A stretch of DNA of 64,000 nucleotides from assembly GCF_900102675.1 (NCBI RefSeq), contig NZ_FMYX01000001.1, positions 434,001 to 498,000 of the forward strand, given 5' to 3'. Positions within the stretch are counted from its first letter, which is position 1, and each line of letters opens with the position of its first letter. This document shows positions 42,368-52,276 of the stretch, piece after piece. A model generated the notes under the pieces. It had not been told where the DNA came from. It made no database searches and worked only from the letters and a program-made list of their open reading frames with translations. The translations under genes and the position numbers were made by a program. Source of the DNA: Pseudomonas guariconensis. Lineage in GTDB: Bacteria; Pseudomonadota; Gammaproteobacteria; Pseudomonadales; Pseudomonadaceae.

Positions 42368-43195
42368 ATGAGCCTGTTCAAGCAATTGCAGCGTGCGCCG
42401 CTGAGCGCCAAGTTCGGTTTGCTGGTGATCGTCCTGTATGTGCTGGTGGCATTGTTTGCTCCGGTACTGGCGCCATTCGGCGAGACCGAGGTGGTGGGCG
42501 AGGGCTTCGCGCCCTGGGGTGGGCAGTTCCTGCTGGGCACCGACAACCTGGGTCGCGACATGTTCAGCCGTCTGGTCTATGGCGCGCGCAATACCTTGGG
42601 GATCGCTTTTCTGACCACTGCCCTGGCCTTTGCCGTGGGCGGCTTTTGCGGCCTGGTCGCGGCGATCAAGGGCGGCTGGATCGACCAGGGCCTGTCGCGC
42701 CTGGTAGATGTGTTGATGGCCATCCCGCAGCTGATCTTCGCCTTGCTGATCCTGAGCGTAGTCGGCACCACGGCCACCTCGTTGGTGCTGGTGATCGCAC
42801 TGCTCGATGCCACCCGGGTGTTCCGCCTGGCACGGGCGGTGGCAATGACAGTGGTGGTACAGGACTTCGTCGAGGCCGCGCGCCTGCGCGGGGAGGGACT
42901 GTGGTGGCTGGTCAGCCGCGAGGTGCTGCCCAATGCCGCAGCGCCGTTGATCGCCGAGTTCGGCCTGCGCTTCTGTTTTGTCTTTCTGTTCATCAGTGCC
43001 TTGTCGTTCCTGGGCCTGGGTATCCAGCCACCGACCGCCGACTGGGGCAGCATGGTGCGTGACAACGCCGTGCTGATCACCTTCGGTGACGTCAGCCCAC
43101 TATTGCCGGCGCTGGCCGTGGCGCTGATCACCGTCAGCGTGAACTTCGTCGTGGACTGGGTGCTGCACACGGCCAGTGGCCTCAAGGAGTGCTGA
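42368..43195 (+). CDS. ABC transporter permease, DppC-like
   Basis: 275 aa, six membrane segments. It contains the DppC hallmark FLLGTDNLGRDMFSRLVYGARNTL, the EAA loop (FVEAARLRGEGLWWLVSREVLPNAAAPL) and the C-terminal SFLGLGIQPPTADWGSMV. It starts 3 bases after the dppB-like gene and ends 2 bases before the ATPase gene, so the operon is very tight. Confidence 0.93.
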   Translation: MSLFKQLQRAPLSAKFGLLVIVLYVLVALFAPVLAPFGETEVVGEGFAPWGGQFLLGTDNLGRDMFSRLVYGARNTLGIAFLTTALAFAVGGFCGLVAAIKGGWIDQGLSRLVDVLMAIPQLIFALLILSVVGTTATSLVLVIALLDATRVFRLARAVAMTVVVQDFVEAARLRGEGLWWLVSREVLPNAAAPLIAEFGLRFCFVFLFISALSFLGLGIQPPTADWGSMVRDNAVLITFGDVSPLLPALAVALITVSVNFVVDWVLHTASGLKEC

Positions 43196-43197
43196 AC

Positions 43198-44844
43198 ATG
43201 AGCCAATCATTGCTGGAAATCCGTAATCTGCGCATCGACGGCCACCACGACGATGCCTGGCACCCGCTGATCAAGGGCATCGACCTGACCCTGGCGCGAG
43301 GCGAGGTGCTGGGGCTGATCGGCGAATCGGGGGCGGGCAAATCGACCTTGGGCCTGGCGGCCATGGGCTACGTCCGCGACGGCTGTCGCATCAGCGGCGG
43401 CTCGGTGCGTTTCGATGGCCAAGAGCTGGTGAGCGCAGCGCCCGAGACCTTGCGCCGTCTGCGCGGCTTGCGCATCGCCTACGTGGCACAGAGCGCGGCA
43501 GCATCGTTCAACCCGGCCCATCGTTTGATCGACCAACACATCGAGACGGCGGTGAAGAACGGTGGCATCGACCGGGCCAAGGCCGAGGCCGAAGCGGTGG
43601 AGCTGTACCGGGTGCTGCGCCTGCCGGACCCCGAGCACATCGGTCAACGCTACCCGCACCAGGTCTCCGGTGGTCAACTGCAGCGGGTGATGACCGCCAT
43701 GGCCATGGCCTGTCATCCGGACCTGATCGTCTTCGACGAGCCCACCACGGCCCTGGACGTCACCACCCAGATCGAAGTGCTGACGGCCATTCGCGATGCC
43801 GTGCGCACCTATGGGAGCGCCGCGCTGTACATCAGTCATGACCTGGCGCTGGTAGCCCAGATCGCCGATCGCATCATGGTGTTGCGTCACGGCAGCCTGG
43901 TGGAAGAGGCCCAGACCCGCGCCATGCTGCAAACCCCCACCCAGGACTACACCCGCTCGCTATGGGCGGTGCGCAGTTTCCACACCCAGCCCAAAGCGCG
44001 CCCACCCCAGGCCCAGCCCTTGCTTGAGGTGCGCAAGGCCAATGCCAGCTACGGCGCCCAGCCGGTGCTGCATGAGGTTTCGCTCACGCTGCATCGGGGC
44101 CAGACCCTGGCGGTGATCGGCGAGTCGGGCAGCGGCAAGAGCACCACCGCGCGGCTGATCACCGGCCTGTTGCCGGCCAGTAGTGGGCAAGTGCTGTACG
44201 ACGGCCAGGCGCTGCCAGCGGACTATCGCCAGCGCAACAAGGAGCAGTTGCGGCGGATCCAGATGATCTACCAGATCCCCGACACCGCCTTGAACCCCCG
44301 CCAGCGCATCGTCGACATCATCGGCCGTCCGCTGACCTTCTACCTGGGCCTCAAGGGCAAGGCCTTGCGCCAGCGCGTGGCTGAGCTGTTGGAGATGATC
44401 GAACTGGACCCGGCCAAGTACATGGACCGCCAGCCCCGCGAGCTATCCGGCGGGCAGAAGCAGCGCATCTGCATCGCCCGGGCCCTGGCGGCTGAGCCTG
44501 AGCTGATCATCTGCGACGAAGTCACCTCGGCCCTCGATCAACTGGTGGCCGAGGGCGTGCTCAAGCTGCTTGATCGCATCCAGCGGCAACTGGGCGTTTC
44601 CTACTTGTTCATCACCCACGACGTGGCCACGGTACGCGCCATTGCCGACGAAGTGATGGTGATGCAACGCGGCCGAGTGGTCGATCACGGCAGCCGCGAG
44701 GCCATCTTCTCGCCGCCGTATCGCGACTACACCGGGCTGCTGTTCTCCTCCGAACCGGAAATGGACCCTGACTGGCTCGACCGCCTGCTGGCCCGCCGCG
44801 CCGGAGACTCCAACCTGCAACCTGTGCAAGGACAACCTTCATGA
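43198..44844 (+). CDS. ABC transporter ATPase with two fused nucleotide-binding domains (DppD-DppF type)
   Basis: 548 aa. Domain 1: Walker A GESGAGKST, signature VSGGQLQRV, Walker B LIVFDEPTTALD. Domain 2 (from about residue 275): Walker A GESGSGKST, signature LSGGQKQRI, Walker B LIICDEVTSALD. Both sites look complete. The fusion replaces separate DppD and DppF subunits. ATG 43198 is chosen over a GTG three codons upstream because of AAGGAG at 43184-43189. The last bases overlap the downstream reductase start (ATGA). Confidence 0.93.
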   Translation: MSQSLLEIRNLRIDGHHDDAWHPLIKGIDLTLARGEVLGLIGESGAGKSTLGLAAMGYVRDGCRISGGSVRFDGQELVSAAPETLRRLRGLRIAYVAQSAAASFNPAHRLIDQHIETAVKNGGIDRAKAEAEAVELYRVLRLPDPEHIGQRYPHQVSGGQLQRVMTAMAMACHPDLIVFDEPTTALDVTTQIEVLTAIRDAVRTYGSAALYISHDLALVAQIADRIMVLRHGSLVEEAQTRAMLQTPTQDYTRSLWAVRSFHTQPKARPPQAQPLLEVRKANASYGAQPVLHEVSLTLHRGQTLAVIGESGSGKSTTARLITGLLPASSGQVLYDGQALPADYRQRNKEQLRRIQMIYQIPDTALNPRQRIVDIIGRPLTFYLGLKGKALRQRVAELLEMIELDPAKYMDRQPRELSGGQKQRICIARALAAEPELIICDEVTSALDQLVAEGVLKLLDRIQRQLGVSYLFITHDVATVRAIADEVMVMQRGRVVDHGSREAIFSPPYRDYTGLLFSSEPEMDPDWLDRLLARRAGDSNLQPVQGQPS

Positions 44845-45545
44845 ATGTACTGATCGTCCACGCTCATCCCGAGCCGCAATCCTTCACCGCCGCCCTGCGT
44901 GACCAGGCGGTGGAAACCTTCAAGGCCCAGGGGCATCAGGTGCAGGTCAGCGACCTGTACGCGATGGGCTGGAACCCGGTGGCCAGCGCCGAGGACTTCG
45001 GCAAACGCGAAAACCCCGACTACCTGGTCTATGCCTTGGAGCAGCGCCTGGGCGTCAAGAGCGGTTCGATCGCCCCGGACATCCAGGCCGAGCTGGACAA
45101 GTTGCTGTGGGCGGACCTGCTGGTGCTCAACTTCCCGATCTTCTGGTTCTCGGCGCCGGCCATGCTCAAGGGCTGGATCGACCGGGTGCTGGTGTCCGGC
45201 GTTTGCTATGGCGGAAAGCGTTTCTACGACCAAGGCGGGCTGGTGGGCAAGAAAGCGCTGGTCACCGTGACCCTTGGCGGGCGCGAGCACATGTTCGGCG
45301 AAGGGGCGATTCATGGTCCGCTGGAAGACATGCTCCGGCCGATCCTGCGCGGCACCTTGGCGTACGTGGGGCTGGAGGTGCTGCCGCCGTTCGTGGCCTG
45401 GCACGTGCCTTACATCAGCGATGAAGCACGCAAGGGCTTTTTGCGCGACTACCAGCAGCGCCTGGAGCACCTGTCGGACGACCTGCCGCTTGAGTTCCCC
45501 AAGCTTTCGCAATTCGACGAGGCGCTGTACCCGCTGGCCAAATGA
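44841..45545 (+). CDS. flavodoxin-like NAD(P)H:quinone oxidoreductase (NQO1/MdaB/KefF family)
   Basis: 234 aa. The N-terminal MNVLIVHAHPEPQSF and the FPIFWFSAPAMLKGWIDRVL segment are hallmarks of FMN/FAD-binding quinone reductases of the NQO1 family. It would carry out two-electron reduction of quinones or nitro/azo compounds. It overlaps the ATPase gene by 4 bases, so it is translated with the importer. This suggests that the imported compound, or a product of it, is redox active. It ends before a strong hairpin at 45573-45607. Confidence 0.9.
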   Translation: MNVLIVHAHPEPQSFTAALRDQAVETFKAQGHQVQVSDLYAMGWNPVASAEDFGKRENPDYLVYALEQRLGVKSGSIAPDIQAELDKLLWADLLVLNFPIFWFSAPAMLKGWIDRVLVSGVCYGGKRFYDQGGLVGKKALVTVTLGGREHMFGEGAIHGPLEDMLRPILRGTLAYVGLEVLPPFVAWHVPYISDEARKGFLRDYQQRLEHLSDDLPLEFPKLSQFDEALYPLAK

Positions 45546-45572
45546 TTGCGACCGATTGTCGCTGAGCGGACG

Positions 45573-45607
45573 CCGGGGAGGGCGGCGCAGGCCGTCTGCC
45601 CCGGTTT
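45573..45607 (+). terminator. terminator at the end of the ABC/quinone reductase operon
   Basis: CCGGGG (45573-45578) pairs with CCCCGG (45599-45604), enclosing a second stem CGGC-GCAG-GCCG, and TTTGTT follows. It fits an intrinsic terminator, 27 bases after the last stop. Confidence 0.55.
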
Positions 45608-45633
45608 GTTGCCCGGCGCGCAACAGATATTCT
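45605..45633 (+). promoter_or_regulatory. possible sigma-70 promoter of hemB
   Basis: TTTGTT (45605-45610) and TATTCT (45628-45633) are spaced by 17 bases. The -35 is weak. It lies about 70 bases upstream of the hemB start and overlaps the tail of the preceding terminator. Confidence 0.3.
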
Positions 45634-45703
45634 TTGCGTCAAGACTTTTCAGTGGCGGCCCTACGACTTAAGGTGGCAGCAAGCAAAACTGTCTGGAGCT
45701 CCA

Positions 45704-46675
45704 ATGTCGAACTTCCCCACTGTCCGCCCTCGTCGCCTGCGGCAGAACGAATCCCTGCGTACGCTGTTCCAGGAGACCGAATTTCGCCTTGACGATTTGA
45801 TCCTGCCGATCTTCGTCGAAGAGGGTATCGATGATTTCGTCCCGATCACCAGCATGCCGGGGGTCAACCGCATTCCTGAGAAGATGCTCGCCCGTGAAAT
45901 CGAGCGTTATGCCCGTGCCGGTATCAAGTCGGTGATGACCTTCGGCGTTTCGCATCACCTGGATGCCACAGGCAGCGACACCTGGAACGAAAACGGCCTG
46001 GTGGCGCGCATGGCGCGCATCTGCAAGGACACGGTGCCGGAAATGGTGGTGATGTCCGACACCTGCTTCTGTGAATACACCAGCCACGGCCATTGCGGCG
46101 TGCTGCACGATCACGGCGTGGACAACGATGCCACCCTGGCCAACCTGGGCAAGCAGGCGGTGGTGGCCGCGGCGGCCGGTGCCGACTTCATCGCCCCTTC
46201 GGCGGCGATGGACGGCCAGGTCCAGGCGATCCGCAGCGCCCTGGACGGCGCAGGCTTCCATGACACCGCGATCATGGCCTACTCGACCAAGTTCGCTTCC
46301 TCGCTCTACGGCCCGTTCCGCGAGGCCGGCGGCACCGCACTCAAGGGTGACCGCAAGAGCTACCAGATGAACCCGATGAACCGCCGCGAGGCCGTACGCG
46401 AGTCGTTGCTCGACGAGCAGGAAGGGGCGGATGTGCTGATGGTCAAGCCGGCCGGTGCCTACCTGGATGTCATTGCCGACATCCGCGCCGCCTCGCGCTT
46501 GCCGTTGGCGGCGTATCAGGTCAGCGGCGAGTACGCGATGATCAAGTTCGGTGCTTTGGCCGGTGCCATCGACGAAGCCCGCGTGGTGCGTGAGAGCATC
46601 GGCTCGATCAAGCGTGCTGGTGCGGACCTGATCCTGACCTACTTCGCGATGGACCTGGCGCGCGACGGTATCTAA
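45704..46675 (+). CDS. hemB: delta-aminolevulinic acid dehydratase (porphobilinogen synthase), zinc type
   Basis: 323 aa. It condenses two 5-aminolevulinate molecules to porphobilinogen in haem synthesis. Schiff-base lysines are in AYSTKFASS and [10 protein letters not shown]. The metal region reads [15 protein letters not shown] with Cys121, Cys123 and Cys131, the full zinc-binding pattern DxCxCx(Y/F)x3G(H/Q)CG. This differs from the magnesium-type enzyme with Asp/Ala in place of those Cys that is known from P. aeruginosa, so this may be a second paralogue. ATG 45704 follows TGGAGCTCC. It is monocistronic, between two terminators. Confidence 0.95.
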   Translation: MSNFPTVRPRRLRQNESLRTLFQETEFRLDDLILPIFVEEGIDDFVPITSMPGVNRIPEKMLAREIERYARAGIKSVMTFGVSHHLDATGSDTWNENGLVARMARICKDTVPEMVVMSDTCFCEYTSHGHCGVLHDHGVDNDATLANLGKQAVVAAAAGADFIAPSAAMDGQVQAIRSALDGAGFHDTAIMAYSTKFASSLYGPFREAGGTALKGDRKSYQMNPMNRREAVRESLLDEQEGADVLMVKPAGAYLDVIADIRAASRLPLAAYQVSGEYAMIKFGALAGAIDEARVVRESIGSIKRAGADLILTYFAMDLARDGI

Positions 46676-46682
46676 GCCCTCG

Positions 46683-46702
46683 GGGCCGCGCTGCGGCCCT
46701 TT
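46683..46702 (+). terminator. hemB terminator
   Basis: GGGCCGC-GCT-GCGGCCC is a perfect 7-bp stem with a 3-base loop followed by TTT, 8 bases after the hemB stop. A REP-like half (TTCGCGGCTCAAGCCGCTC) follows at about 46709-46727. Confidence 0.7.
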
Positions 46703-46758
46703 CACAGGTTCGCGGCTCAAGCCGCTCTGCAGGAACGGCGTTGCCCTGCGGATTCGCA

Positions 46759-47874
46759 TCAGGTCCCGTTCTTGATCTTGCTCCAGGTCCGTGTGCGCAT
46801 CCGCTCGTATTTGAGCGGCAACGTCTCCAGGGTGAACAACGTGCCCATCACCTCAGCCGGTGGATAGACCGCCGGGTCTTTCAACAGCCGTGGATCGACC
46901 AGGGGCAGTGCGTCCTTGTTGCCGTTGGGGTAGCCCACATAGTCGGATGACTTGGCCACCACCTCCGGACGCATCATGTAGTTGATGAAGGCGTGCCCCT
47001 GTTCGGGGTGCGGGGCGTCCTTGAGCACCACCATGTTGTTGATCCACATGGGCGCGCCTTCGCGGGGGATGCTGTAGGTCACCTGCACGCCATTGTTGGC
47101 CCGCTCGGCCGCCTGCTTGGCGCTGTACACCGAGCCGCCCCAGCCTACCACCACGCAGATGTCGCCATTGGCCAGGTCCGTGGTGAACTTCGACGAATCG
47201 AAATAGCGCACATAGGGACGGATGCCCTGCAGCAGTTCCTCGGCCTTGCGGTAGTCGTCCGGGTTGCGGCTGTTGGCGGGCAGGCCAAGGTAGTGCAGGG
47301 CGATCGGCAGGATCTCTACCGGCGCATCGAGCATGGCCACGCCACAGGCGCTTAGCTTTTCGATGTTCTCCTTGCGCAGCACCAGGTCCCAGGAATCCAC
47401 CGGCGCGTCCTTGCCCAGCAGTCGGGTCACCTTAGCCTTGTCGTAGCCGATACCGGTGGTGCCCCACATGTAAGGCACCGCGTAGCGATTGCCCGGGTCG
47501 TTGGTGGCGAGCTTGCGCATCAGCTGCTCGTCCAGGTGCGAGCGGTTGCCCAACTGGGCGAGGTCCAGCGGCGCGAGCACGCCGGCCTTGATGAAGTTGG
47601 GCAGCAGGTCGTCGGGCACCATCACCACGTCATACCCGCTATGGCCGGCCATCAGCTTACTTTCCATGACTTCGGCGTTGTCGAAGGCATCCAGCACCAA
47701 GGTCGTGCCGGTGGCCTGCTCGAAGGCCTTGGGCGTTTCCGGTGCCAGGAAGTCGGACCAGTTGTAGAAATGCACGGTGGGTGCACCGGCGGCGACGGCA
47801 TCGAGGCTGAGGAGCCCGGCAAGGCCGAGCGTGGCCAGGCGACGGCCGAGGGCTGGGGGACGTACGAGCTGCAT
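46759..47874 (-). CDS. PotF/SpuD-like polyamine-type periplasmic binding protein (orphan)
   Basis: 371 aa. A Sec signal peptide (RRLATLGLAGLLSLDAVAAG) precedes a family-1 polyamine-binding fold: VHFYNWSDFLAPETPKAFEQATG, the VPYMWGTTGIGYD segment, and VVGWGGSVYSAKQAAE. PotF and SpuD bind putrescine or spermidine for an ABC importer. No pot/spu permease or ATPase genes are next to it, so it either serves a transporter coded elsewhere or acts in sensing. The start at 47874 has AAGGA upstream. It is divergent from the roc-like kinase operon. Confidence 0.85.
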   Translation of the reverse strand: MQLVRPPALGRRLATLGLAGLLSLDAVAAGAPTVHFYNWSDFLAPETPKAFEQATGTTLVLDAFDNAEVMESKLMAGHSGYDVVMVPDDLLPNFIKAGVLAPLDLAQLGNRSHLDEQLMRKLATNDPGNRYAVPYMWGTTGIGYDKAKVTRLLGKDAPVDSWDLVLRKENIEKLSACGVAMLDAPVEILPIALHYLGLPANSRNPDDYRKAEELLQGIRPYVRYFDSSKFTTDLANGDICVVVGWGGSVYSAKQAAERANNGVQVTYSIPREGAPMWINNMVVLKDAPHPEQGHAFINYMMRPEVVAKSSDYVGYPNGNKDALPLVDPRLLKDPAVYPPAEVMGTLFTLETLPLKYERMRTRTWSKIKNGT

Positions 47875-48009
47875 TTGTAATCCTTGTTATCGCGCTGCAA
47901 AAGGGGTAGGGCGAATGTAGGCGCGTACCGAATGCTTTCCTATCCCGTCGAAGGGTTAACCCCTGGGGTAGGGGAGACTGGCATTGTCCTCAGGCGAAGT
48001 CAGCACATT

Positions 48010-48027
48010 AGGATTCGTCTCATGGGG
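48010..48027 (+). promoter_or_regulatory. roc/fimbrial shared motif, copy 1
   Basis: AGGATTCGTCTCATGGGG, 163 bases upstream of the first kinase start. It matches copy 3 (56190-56206) except for one inserted T and one C/T change. Confidence 0.5.
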
Positions 48028-48142
48028 CGCCGGATGGCCTGGCCTTAACCTTGAGGCTTTGATCGACGCTTGCTCGAGCCGTGGACTGGCAAGAAGAGGA
48101 GCCAGACCCATGGGAGATGGCAGGCAGTATGCGTCGGAACTA

Positions 48143-48156
48143 AGGATCGTCTGATG
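48143..48156 (+). promoter_or_regulatory. roc/fimbrial shared motif, copy 2
   Basis: AGGATCGTCTGATG, 34 bases upstream of the first kinase start. The AGGATCGTCT core is identical to copy 3. Confidence 0.45.
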
Positions 48157-48189
48157 TCCATTGGCCAGCTCGAATCTTAGATTCGGCGG

Positions 48190-51015
48190 ATGAGATTAAA
48201 AAGCTACCTGTTGCAGATCAGCCCTTTGCTTTCCAGTCCCGAAGCCGTCCGCCGACTGCTTCGGGTGTTCGCGATCGTGCTGTCGGTCGGCATCCTCAGC
48301 GGTGCCTACAACTTCCTGCTGTTCACCTTCAATAACGACATTTCCCAACGCCGCGGCTACATGAGCAGTGCCATCGCCGAGGCGCACACCTTCTTCACCA
48401 CCCGCGAAGCATTGCTCGAAAGCCTGAGCCTGTCGGCCGTGCGCAAGGGCTGGCAGGCCGAGCCGCTGGTCTACCTGCCGTCCTTCGAGGAGGTTCACCT
48501 GCAACTAGGCGATGCGGCCGGCAAGCAGTGGAGCATCTGGTTGACCCGACGCATGTGCGACTACCTCAGGGCACAGCAGGTCAGTCTTTTGTATGTGGGT
48601 AATGGGGCGCATGACCACGGCGTGCGCCTGTTCAGCCCGTCCGGCGCAGAGCCGGCGTTGCCTCGCCGCATTCTCGAGCAATTGCAGGCGTTGCGCGACG
48701 ACGATGGCTCACCGCTACAAGAACTGTGGCTGACCGATCAGGATCAACAGGCCACGCACCTGTATATCTTCAAGCGCCTGGACGAAGAGGATGCCGATTC
48801 CGGCTGGCTGGGCCTGGAGATGGACAGCCGGGCCGTGTCGGCAGCGCTGAGCGACCAGAGCGCCGGCGAATTCATGATGCTCAACGCCGATGAAATGCTG
48901 GTGTTCAGCAACATGCCGGGCGCGCGCTTGAGCCGATCGCTGCTGGAGCGCCGGGGCGACAATTTTTTCGGTTTCGTCGGCGACGGCCTGTTTCCGGATC
49001 ATCTGGTCATCCGCAAGAACCTGATGTCCTCGGACTGGCAGCTGGTCTATTCGATCGATCTTATCGACGTATTGCAGGGGCTGTGGAAGCAGTTGCTCGG
49101 CACTTTGCTGTTCTGTCTGCTCAATATTTTATTGATCGTGCTGTTGCTGCGCCGCTTCGAGCAGCGCCTGATCACCCCGACCATCCATCGGATCCAGGCG
49201 CTGATCGAAAGTGAGGCGTTCAGCCGTGACGTGATCCAGGCCGCGCCGGTGGCGCTGTGCGTACTGCGCCGCAGTGACGGTCAGATGGTGCTGGAAAATT
49301 CGTTGGCCCAGCAGTGGCTGGGCAAGGGATTGGACCGGGAGATCCTCTGCCCAGGCTGGATCCGCCAGGCATTCGACGCGCCCGAAGCTCCCCATGGCGA
49401 GACCTTCGAGACCTCAAGCGGTCGTCACCTGCACCTTAGCAGTGTGCCCACCCGCTACAAAGGAGAGGATGTGCTGCTGTGTGCTTTCAATGACGTCACC
49501 GCCAGCAAGCAGGTGGAGGCGGCGCTCAAAGCGGCGCGCCAATCGGCGGATGCGGCCAACGAAGCCAAGACACTGTTTCTGGCCACCATGAGCCATGAGA
49601 TCCGGACACCGCTGTATGGCGTGCTGGGGACGCTGGAGCTGTTGTCGCGTACACATTTGGATGCCCAACAGCGCGACTACCTGCAAGCGCTCGAAGGCTC
49701 TTCGGCCACCTTGTTGCAGTTGATCTGCGATGTGCTGGATGTCTCGAAAATCGAAGCCGGCCAGTTGGCCCTGGAGGTCAGTGAGTTTTCCCCGCTGGAG
49801 CTGGTGCACGAGGTGATCCAGGGCTACAGCGCCGCGGCCCTGGGCAAGGGCCTGGAGCTCTATGCCTGCCTCGATCCGCAACTGCCGCTGCGGCTGTTGG
49901 GGGATCGTGCGCGCATCCGGCAAATCCTGAATAACCTGCTGAGCAACGCCGTCAAGTTCACCGACTATGGCCGCGTTGTGCTGCGTGTGCGCCTGTCGCA
50001 CCGGGAGGGAGAGCGTTCCTGTCTGCTGTGGCAGGTCGCCGACACCGGGCGTGGCATCGCCGAGGAAGAACACCCATTGATCTTCGACCCGTTCTATCAG
50101 ACCGCAGGCAACATCCAAGGGGTGGCGGGTACTGGCCTGGGCCTGCCGATCTGCCAGCGCCTGACGCAATTGATGAACGGCCAGATGCGTATGGTCAGCG
50201 AACTCGGCTTGGGCACCAGCTTCACCTTGCTGTTGCCGCTGGAGGAGTCCTTGCGCACCCACGAGGCGGCTTTGCCCTGCAACCTGTTGGCCGAGCGCAT
50301 CCATGTGGTGTCGCCGCTGCGCGAGCTGGCCGAGAGCCTGGCAGGGTGGTTGCGGCGCTGGGGCGCGCGGGCCCAGGTCGGGCAGCCGGTATCGATGAGT
50401 GCAGGCGGGGTCCTGCTCGAGGCGCATCCCGGCAGGTTGGACACTCAGCTGGTGCCGCAATGGAATGGACGCCGGGTATTAGCCAGCGCCGATGGCTGCA
50501 GCGAACCGCGCCAGGACGGCGAAAGCTGGCACGTCAACCTCAGCCACCTGGTCGCATTACACCAGGCCATCTGCCAGGCCCAAGGGCTTTGGGTGGCAGG
50601 TGATCAGACGCGCAGCGCTGGCCCCCAGATCCGCCACCTTGGCCTGAGCATTCTGGTGGCCGAGGACAACATCATCAACCAGTTGATTCTGCGTGATCAG
50701 CTCGAAGAACTCGGCTGCACCGTAGTGCTCGCTGGCGACGGCGAGCAGGCCCTGCGCTGCTGGGATCAGGGGGCGTTCGATGTGGTGCTGAGCGACGTCA
50801 ACATGCCCCGGGTCAACGGCTACGAACTGGCCAGAACCCTGCGCCGGCGAGGCTGCACCGTACCCATCGTCGGTGCCACGGCAAATGCCCTGCGCGGCGA
50901 GGAGGAGCTGTGCCTGGCCGCCGGCATGAATCACTGCCTGGTCAAGCCCTTCACGTTGCAGACGCTGTACCACTGCCTGGCCGCCTACCAAGGAAACGCC
51001 CATGAGAGCCTTTGA
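48190..51015 (+). CDS. hybrid sensor histidine kinase, RocS-like, without HPt
   Basis: 941 aa. TM1 ([16 protein letters not shown]), a ~270-residue periplasmic region, TM2 ([19 protein letters not shown]), a PAS-like linker, HisKA ([15 protein letters not shown]), HATPase ([26 protein letters not shown]), a degenerate middle receiver-like region, and a C-terminal REC (ILVAEDN..., [13 protein letters not shown]). It ends right after REC and has no HPt. The second kinase of the cluster (from 52277) is a related copy with an HPt, so phosphate may pass through that protein's HPt. It overlaps the REC-EAL gene by 14 bases. The start ATG has only a weak ribosome site (GGCGG). Confidence 0.9.
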   Translation: MRLKSYLLQISPLLSSPEAVRRLLRVFAIVLSVGILSGAYNFLLFTFNNDISQRRGYMSSAIAEAHTFFTTREALLESLSLSAVRKGWQAEPLVYLPSFEEVHLQLGDAAGKQWSIWLTRRMCDYLRAQQVSLLYVGNGAHDHGVRLFSPSGAEPALPRRILEQLQALRDDDGSPLQELWLTDQDQQATHLYIFKRLDEEDADSGWLGLEMDSRAVSAALSDQSAGEFMMLNADEMLVFSNMPGARLSRSLLERRGDNFFGFVGDGLFPDHLVIRKNLMSSDWQLVYSIDLIDVLQGLWKQLLGTLLFCLLNILLIVLLLRRFEQRLITPTIHRIQALIESEAFSRDVIQAAPVALCVLRRSDGQMVLENSLAQQWLGKGLDREILCPGWIRQAFDAPEAPHGETFETSSGRHLHLSSVPTRYKGEDVLLCAFNDVTASKQVEAALKAARQSADAANEAKTLFLATMSHEIRTPLYGVLGTLELLSRTHLDAQQRDYLQALEGSSATLLQLICDVLDVSKIEAGQLALEVSEFSPLELVHEVIQGYSAAALGKGLELYACLDPQLPLRLLGDRARIRQILNNLLSNAVKFTDYGRVVLRVRLSHREGERSCLLWQVADTGRGIAEEEHPLIFDPFYQTAGNIQGVAGTGLGLPICQRLTQLMNGQMRMVSELGLGTSFTLLLPLEESLRTHEAALPCNLLAERIHVVSPLRELAESLAGWLRRWGARAQVGQPVSMSAGGVLLEAHPGRLDTQLVPQWNGRRVLASADGCSEPRQDGESWHVNLSHLVALHQAICQAQGLWVAGDQTRSAGPQIRHLGLSILVAEDNIINQLILRDQLEELGCTVVLAGDGEQALRCWDQGAFDVVLSDVNMPRVNGYELARTLRRRGCTVPIVGATANALRGEEELCLAAGMNHCLVKPFTLQTLYHCLAAYQGNAHESL

Positions 51016-52195
51016 AATCCTCATCGTCGAGGACCACCCGTTCCAGTGCATGTACCTGCAGCACCTGTTCAATGAACTGGGCGAGCTGCGTGTGGACACC
51101 GCCCGGGACGGCACCGAGGCGCTGTTGCGCCTGCAGCAGCGCGACTATGACCTGATCCTTACGGACCTGTTGATGCCAGGCATGGACGGTGTGCAGTTCA
51201 TCCAGCACCTGGCAGCACTGCCAGGCAGGACAGGCCTGGCGATCATGAGCGCGGCATCACGGCGGATGCTGATGGCCGCAAGCTTGGCGGCCAAACATCT
51301 TGGCGTGGACGTGGTGGGGTTGTTGTCCAAGCCTGTCACGCCCGAGGCGCTAAGGGCTGTCGTCGAGCAACTGCGCGAGCAGCGGCGAACACCCGCCCAT
51401 GCCACACCGCAGGCAGTCGATTATGACCGCCAGACTTTGCTCGAAGCCCTGAACAACCGGGCGTTCCAGGCCTGGTTCCAACCCAAGAAGTCTTTGAGCA
51501 CCGGCCGTATCGTCGCCGCCGAGGCTCTGGTGCGCTGGATACATCCCGAGCACGGTGTGCTGTTGCCAGGGGCATTTCTGCCAGCGCTCAGGGCCTTCGA
51601 TCTGGAGGAGCGCCTGTTGTGGTCGATGCTCAAGCAGAGCCTGGACGCCCAGGCCCAATGGCGCGCCCGGGGTTATGACTTGCCCGTGTCGATCAACCTG
51701 CCGACCCACCTGCTCAACAGTCATGACTTGGCTGACCGTCTGCTGGAATTCGTATTGCACCATGGGGGCAACCCAGCCCGGATCTGCTTCGAGCTGATGG
51801 AATGCTCCGTTCCTGACGAGGTGAGCAACTACTACGCGGGCGCCTGCCGTCTGCGCATCAAGGGCTTCGGCCTTTCACAGGATGATTTTGGCAAGGGCTA
51901 CAGCTCTTACATGAATCTGGTGTCTACGCCGTTCACCGAGCTCAAGATCGATCGCGCGTTGGTGCAGGGCTGCCACGAGAACGACAACCTGGCCTGCGCC
52001 CTGGCCAGCATTGTCGCCCTTGGCCGCCGGCTGGGCCTTAACGTGGTCGCCGAGGGTGTGGAGAAACCTGAGGAACTGGCTTTGCTGCGCCGGCTGGAGT
52101 GCAGCCATGTGCAGGGCTTCCTGATTTCCCATGCGGTGTCCCTGGACCAGTTCCTGCATTTGCTGAAGGTCGATGGACCGGCAATGAGCCATTAA
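51002..52195 (+). CDS. REC-EAL response regulator, RocR-like c-di-GMP phosphodiesterase
   Basis: 397 aa. Receiver domain with phospho-acceptor Asp55 (LILTDLLMPGMDG), then an EAL domain beginning EALVRW at residues 174-179. The catalytic set looks complete: EAL, NLPTHLL, FELMECS, DDFGKGYSSY, KIDRALV and VAEGVE. In P. aeruginosa RocR is a phosphodiesterase controlled by RocS and counters fimbrial gene activation; gene order here fits that. It starts inside the end of the first kinase gene, with AAGGAAACGCC upstream. Confidence 0.92.
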   Translation: MRAFEILIVEDHPFQCMYLQHLFNELGELRVDTARDGTEALLRLQQRDYDLILTDLLMPGMDGVQFIQHLAALPGRTGLAIMSAASRRMLMAASLAAKHLGVDVVGLLSKPVTPEALRAVVEQLREQRRTPAHATPQAVDYDRQTLLEALNNRAFQAWFQPKKSLSTGRIVAAEALVRWIHPEHGVLLPGAFLPALRAFDLEERLLWSMLKQSLDAQAQWRARGYDLPVSINLPTHLLNSHDLADRLLEFVLHHGGNPARICFELMECSVPDEVSNYYAGACRLRIKGFGLSQDDFGKGYSSYMNLVSTPFTELKIDRALVQGCHENDNLACALASIVALGRRLGLNVVAEGVEKPEELALLRRLECSHVQGFLISHAVSLDQFLHLLKVDGPAMSH

Positions 52196-52276
52196 TCGGA
52201 CCTGGCGCAACGCTCGCGCCTAGCTTAGGAGGTAGACTCCCACCCTTACGCGTATTGCTGGCCCACGGACCCATTG

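Larger units (their letters stand above)
47875..48189. promoter_or_regulatory. 315-base divergent regulatory region upstream of the first roc-like kinase
   Basis: No gene is seen here. It holds a perfect 10-bp palindrome GGGTTAACCC (47953-47962), two copies of an AGGAT(T)CGTCTnATG motif (48010-48027 and 48143-48156) that recurs before the fimbrial gene, and a dyad CGAATC-TTA-GATTCG (48171-48185) touching the kinase start. It probably carries promoters for both the PotF-like gene and the kinase operon. Confidence 0.5.
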
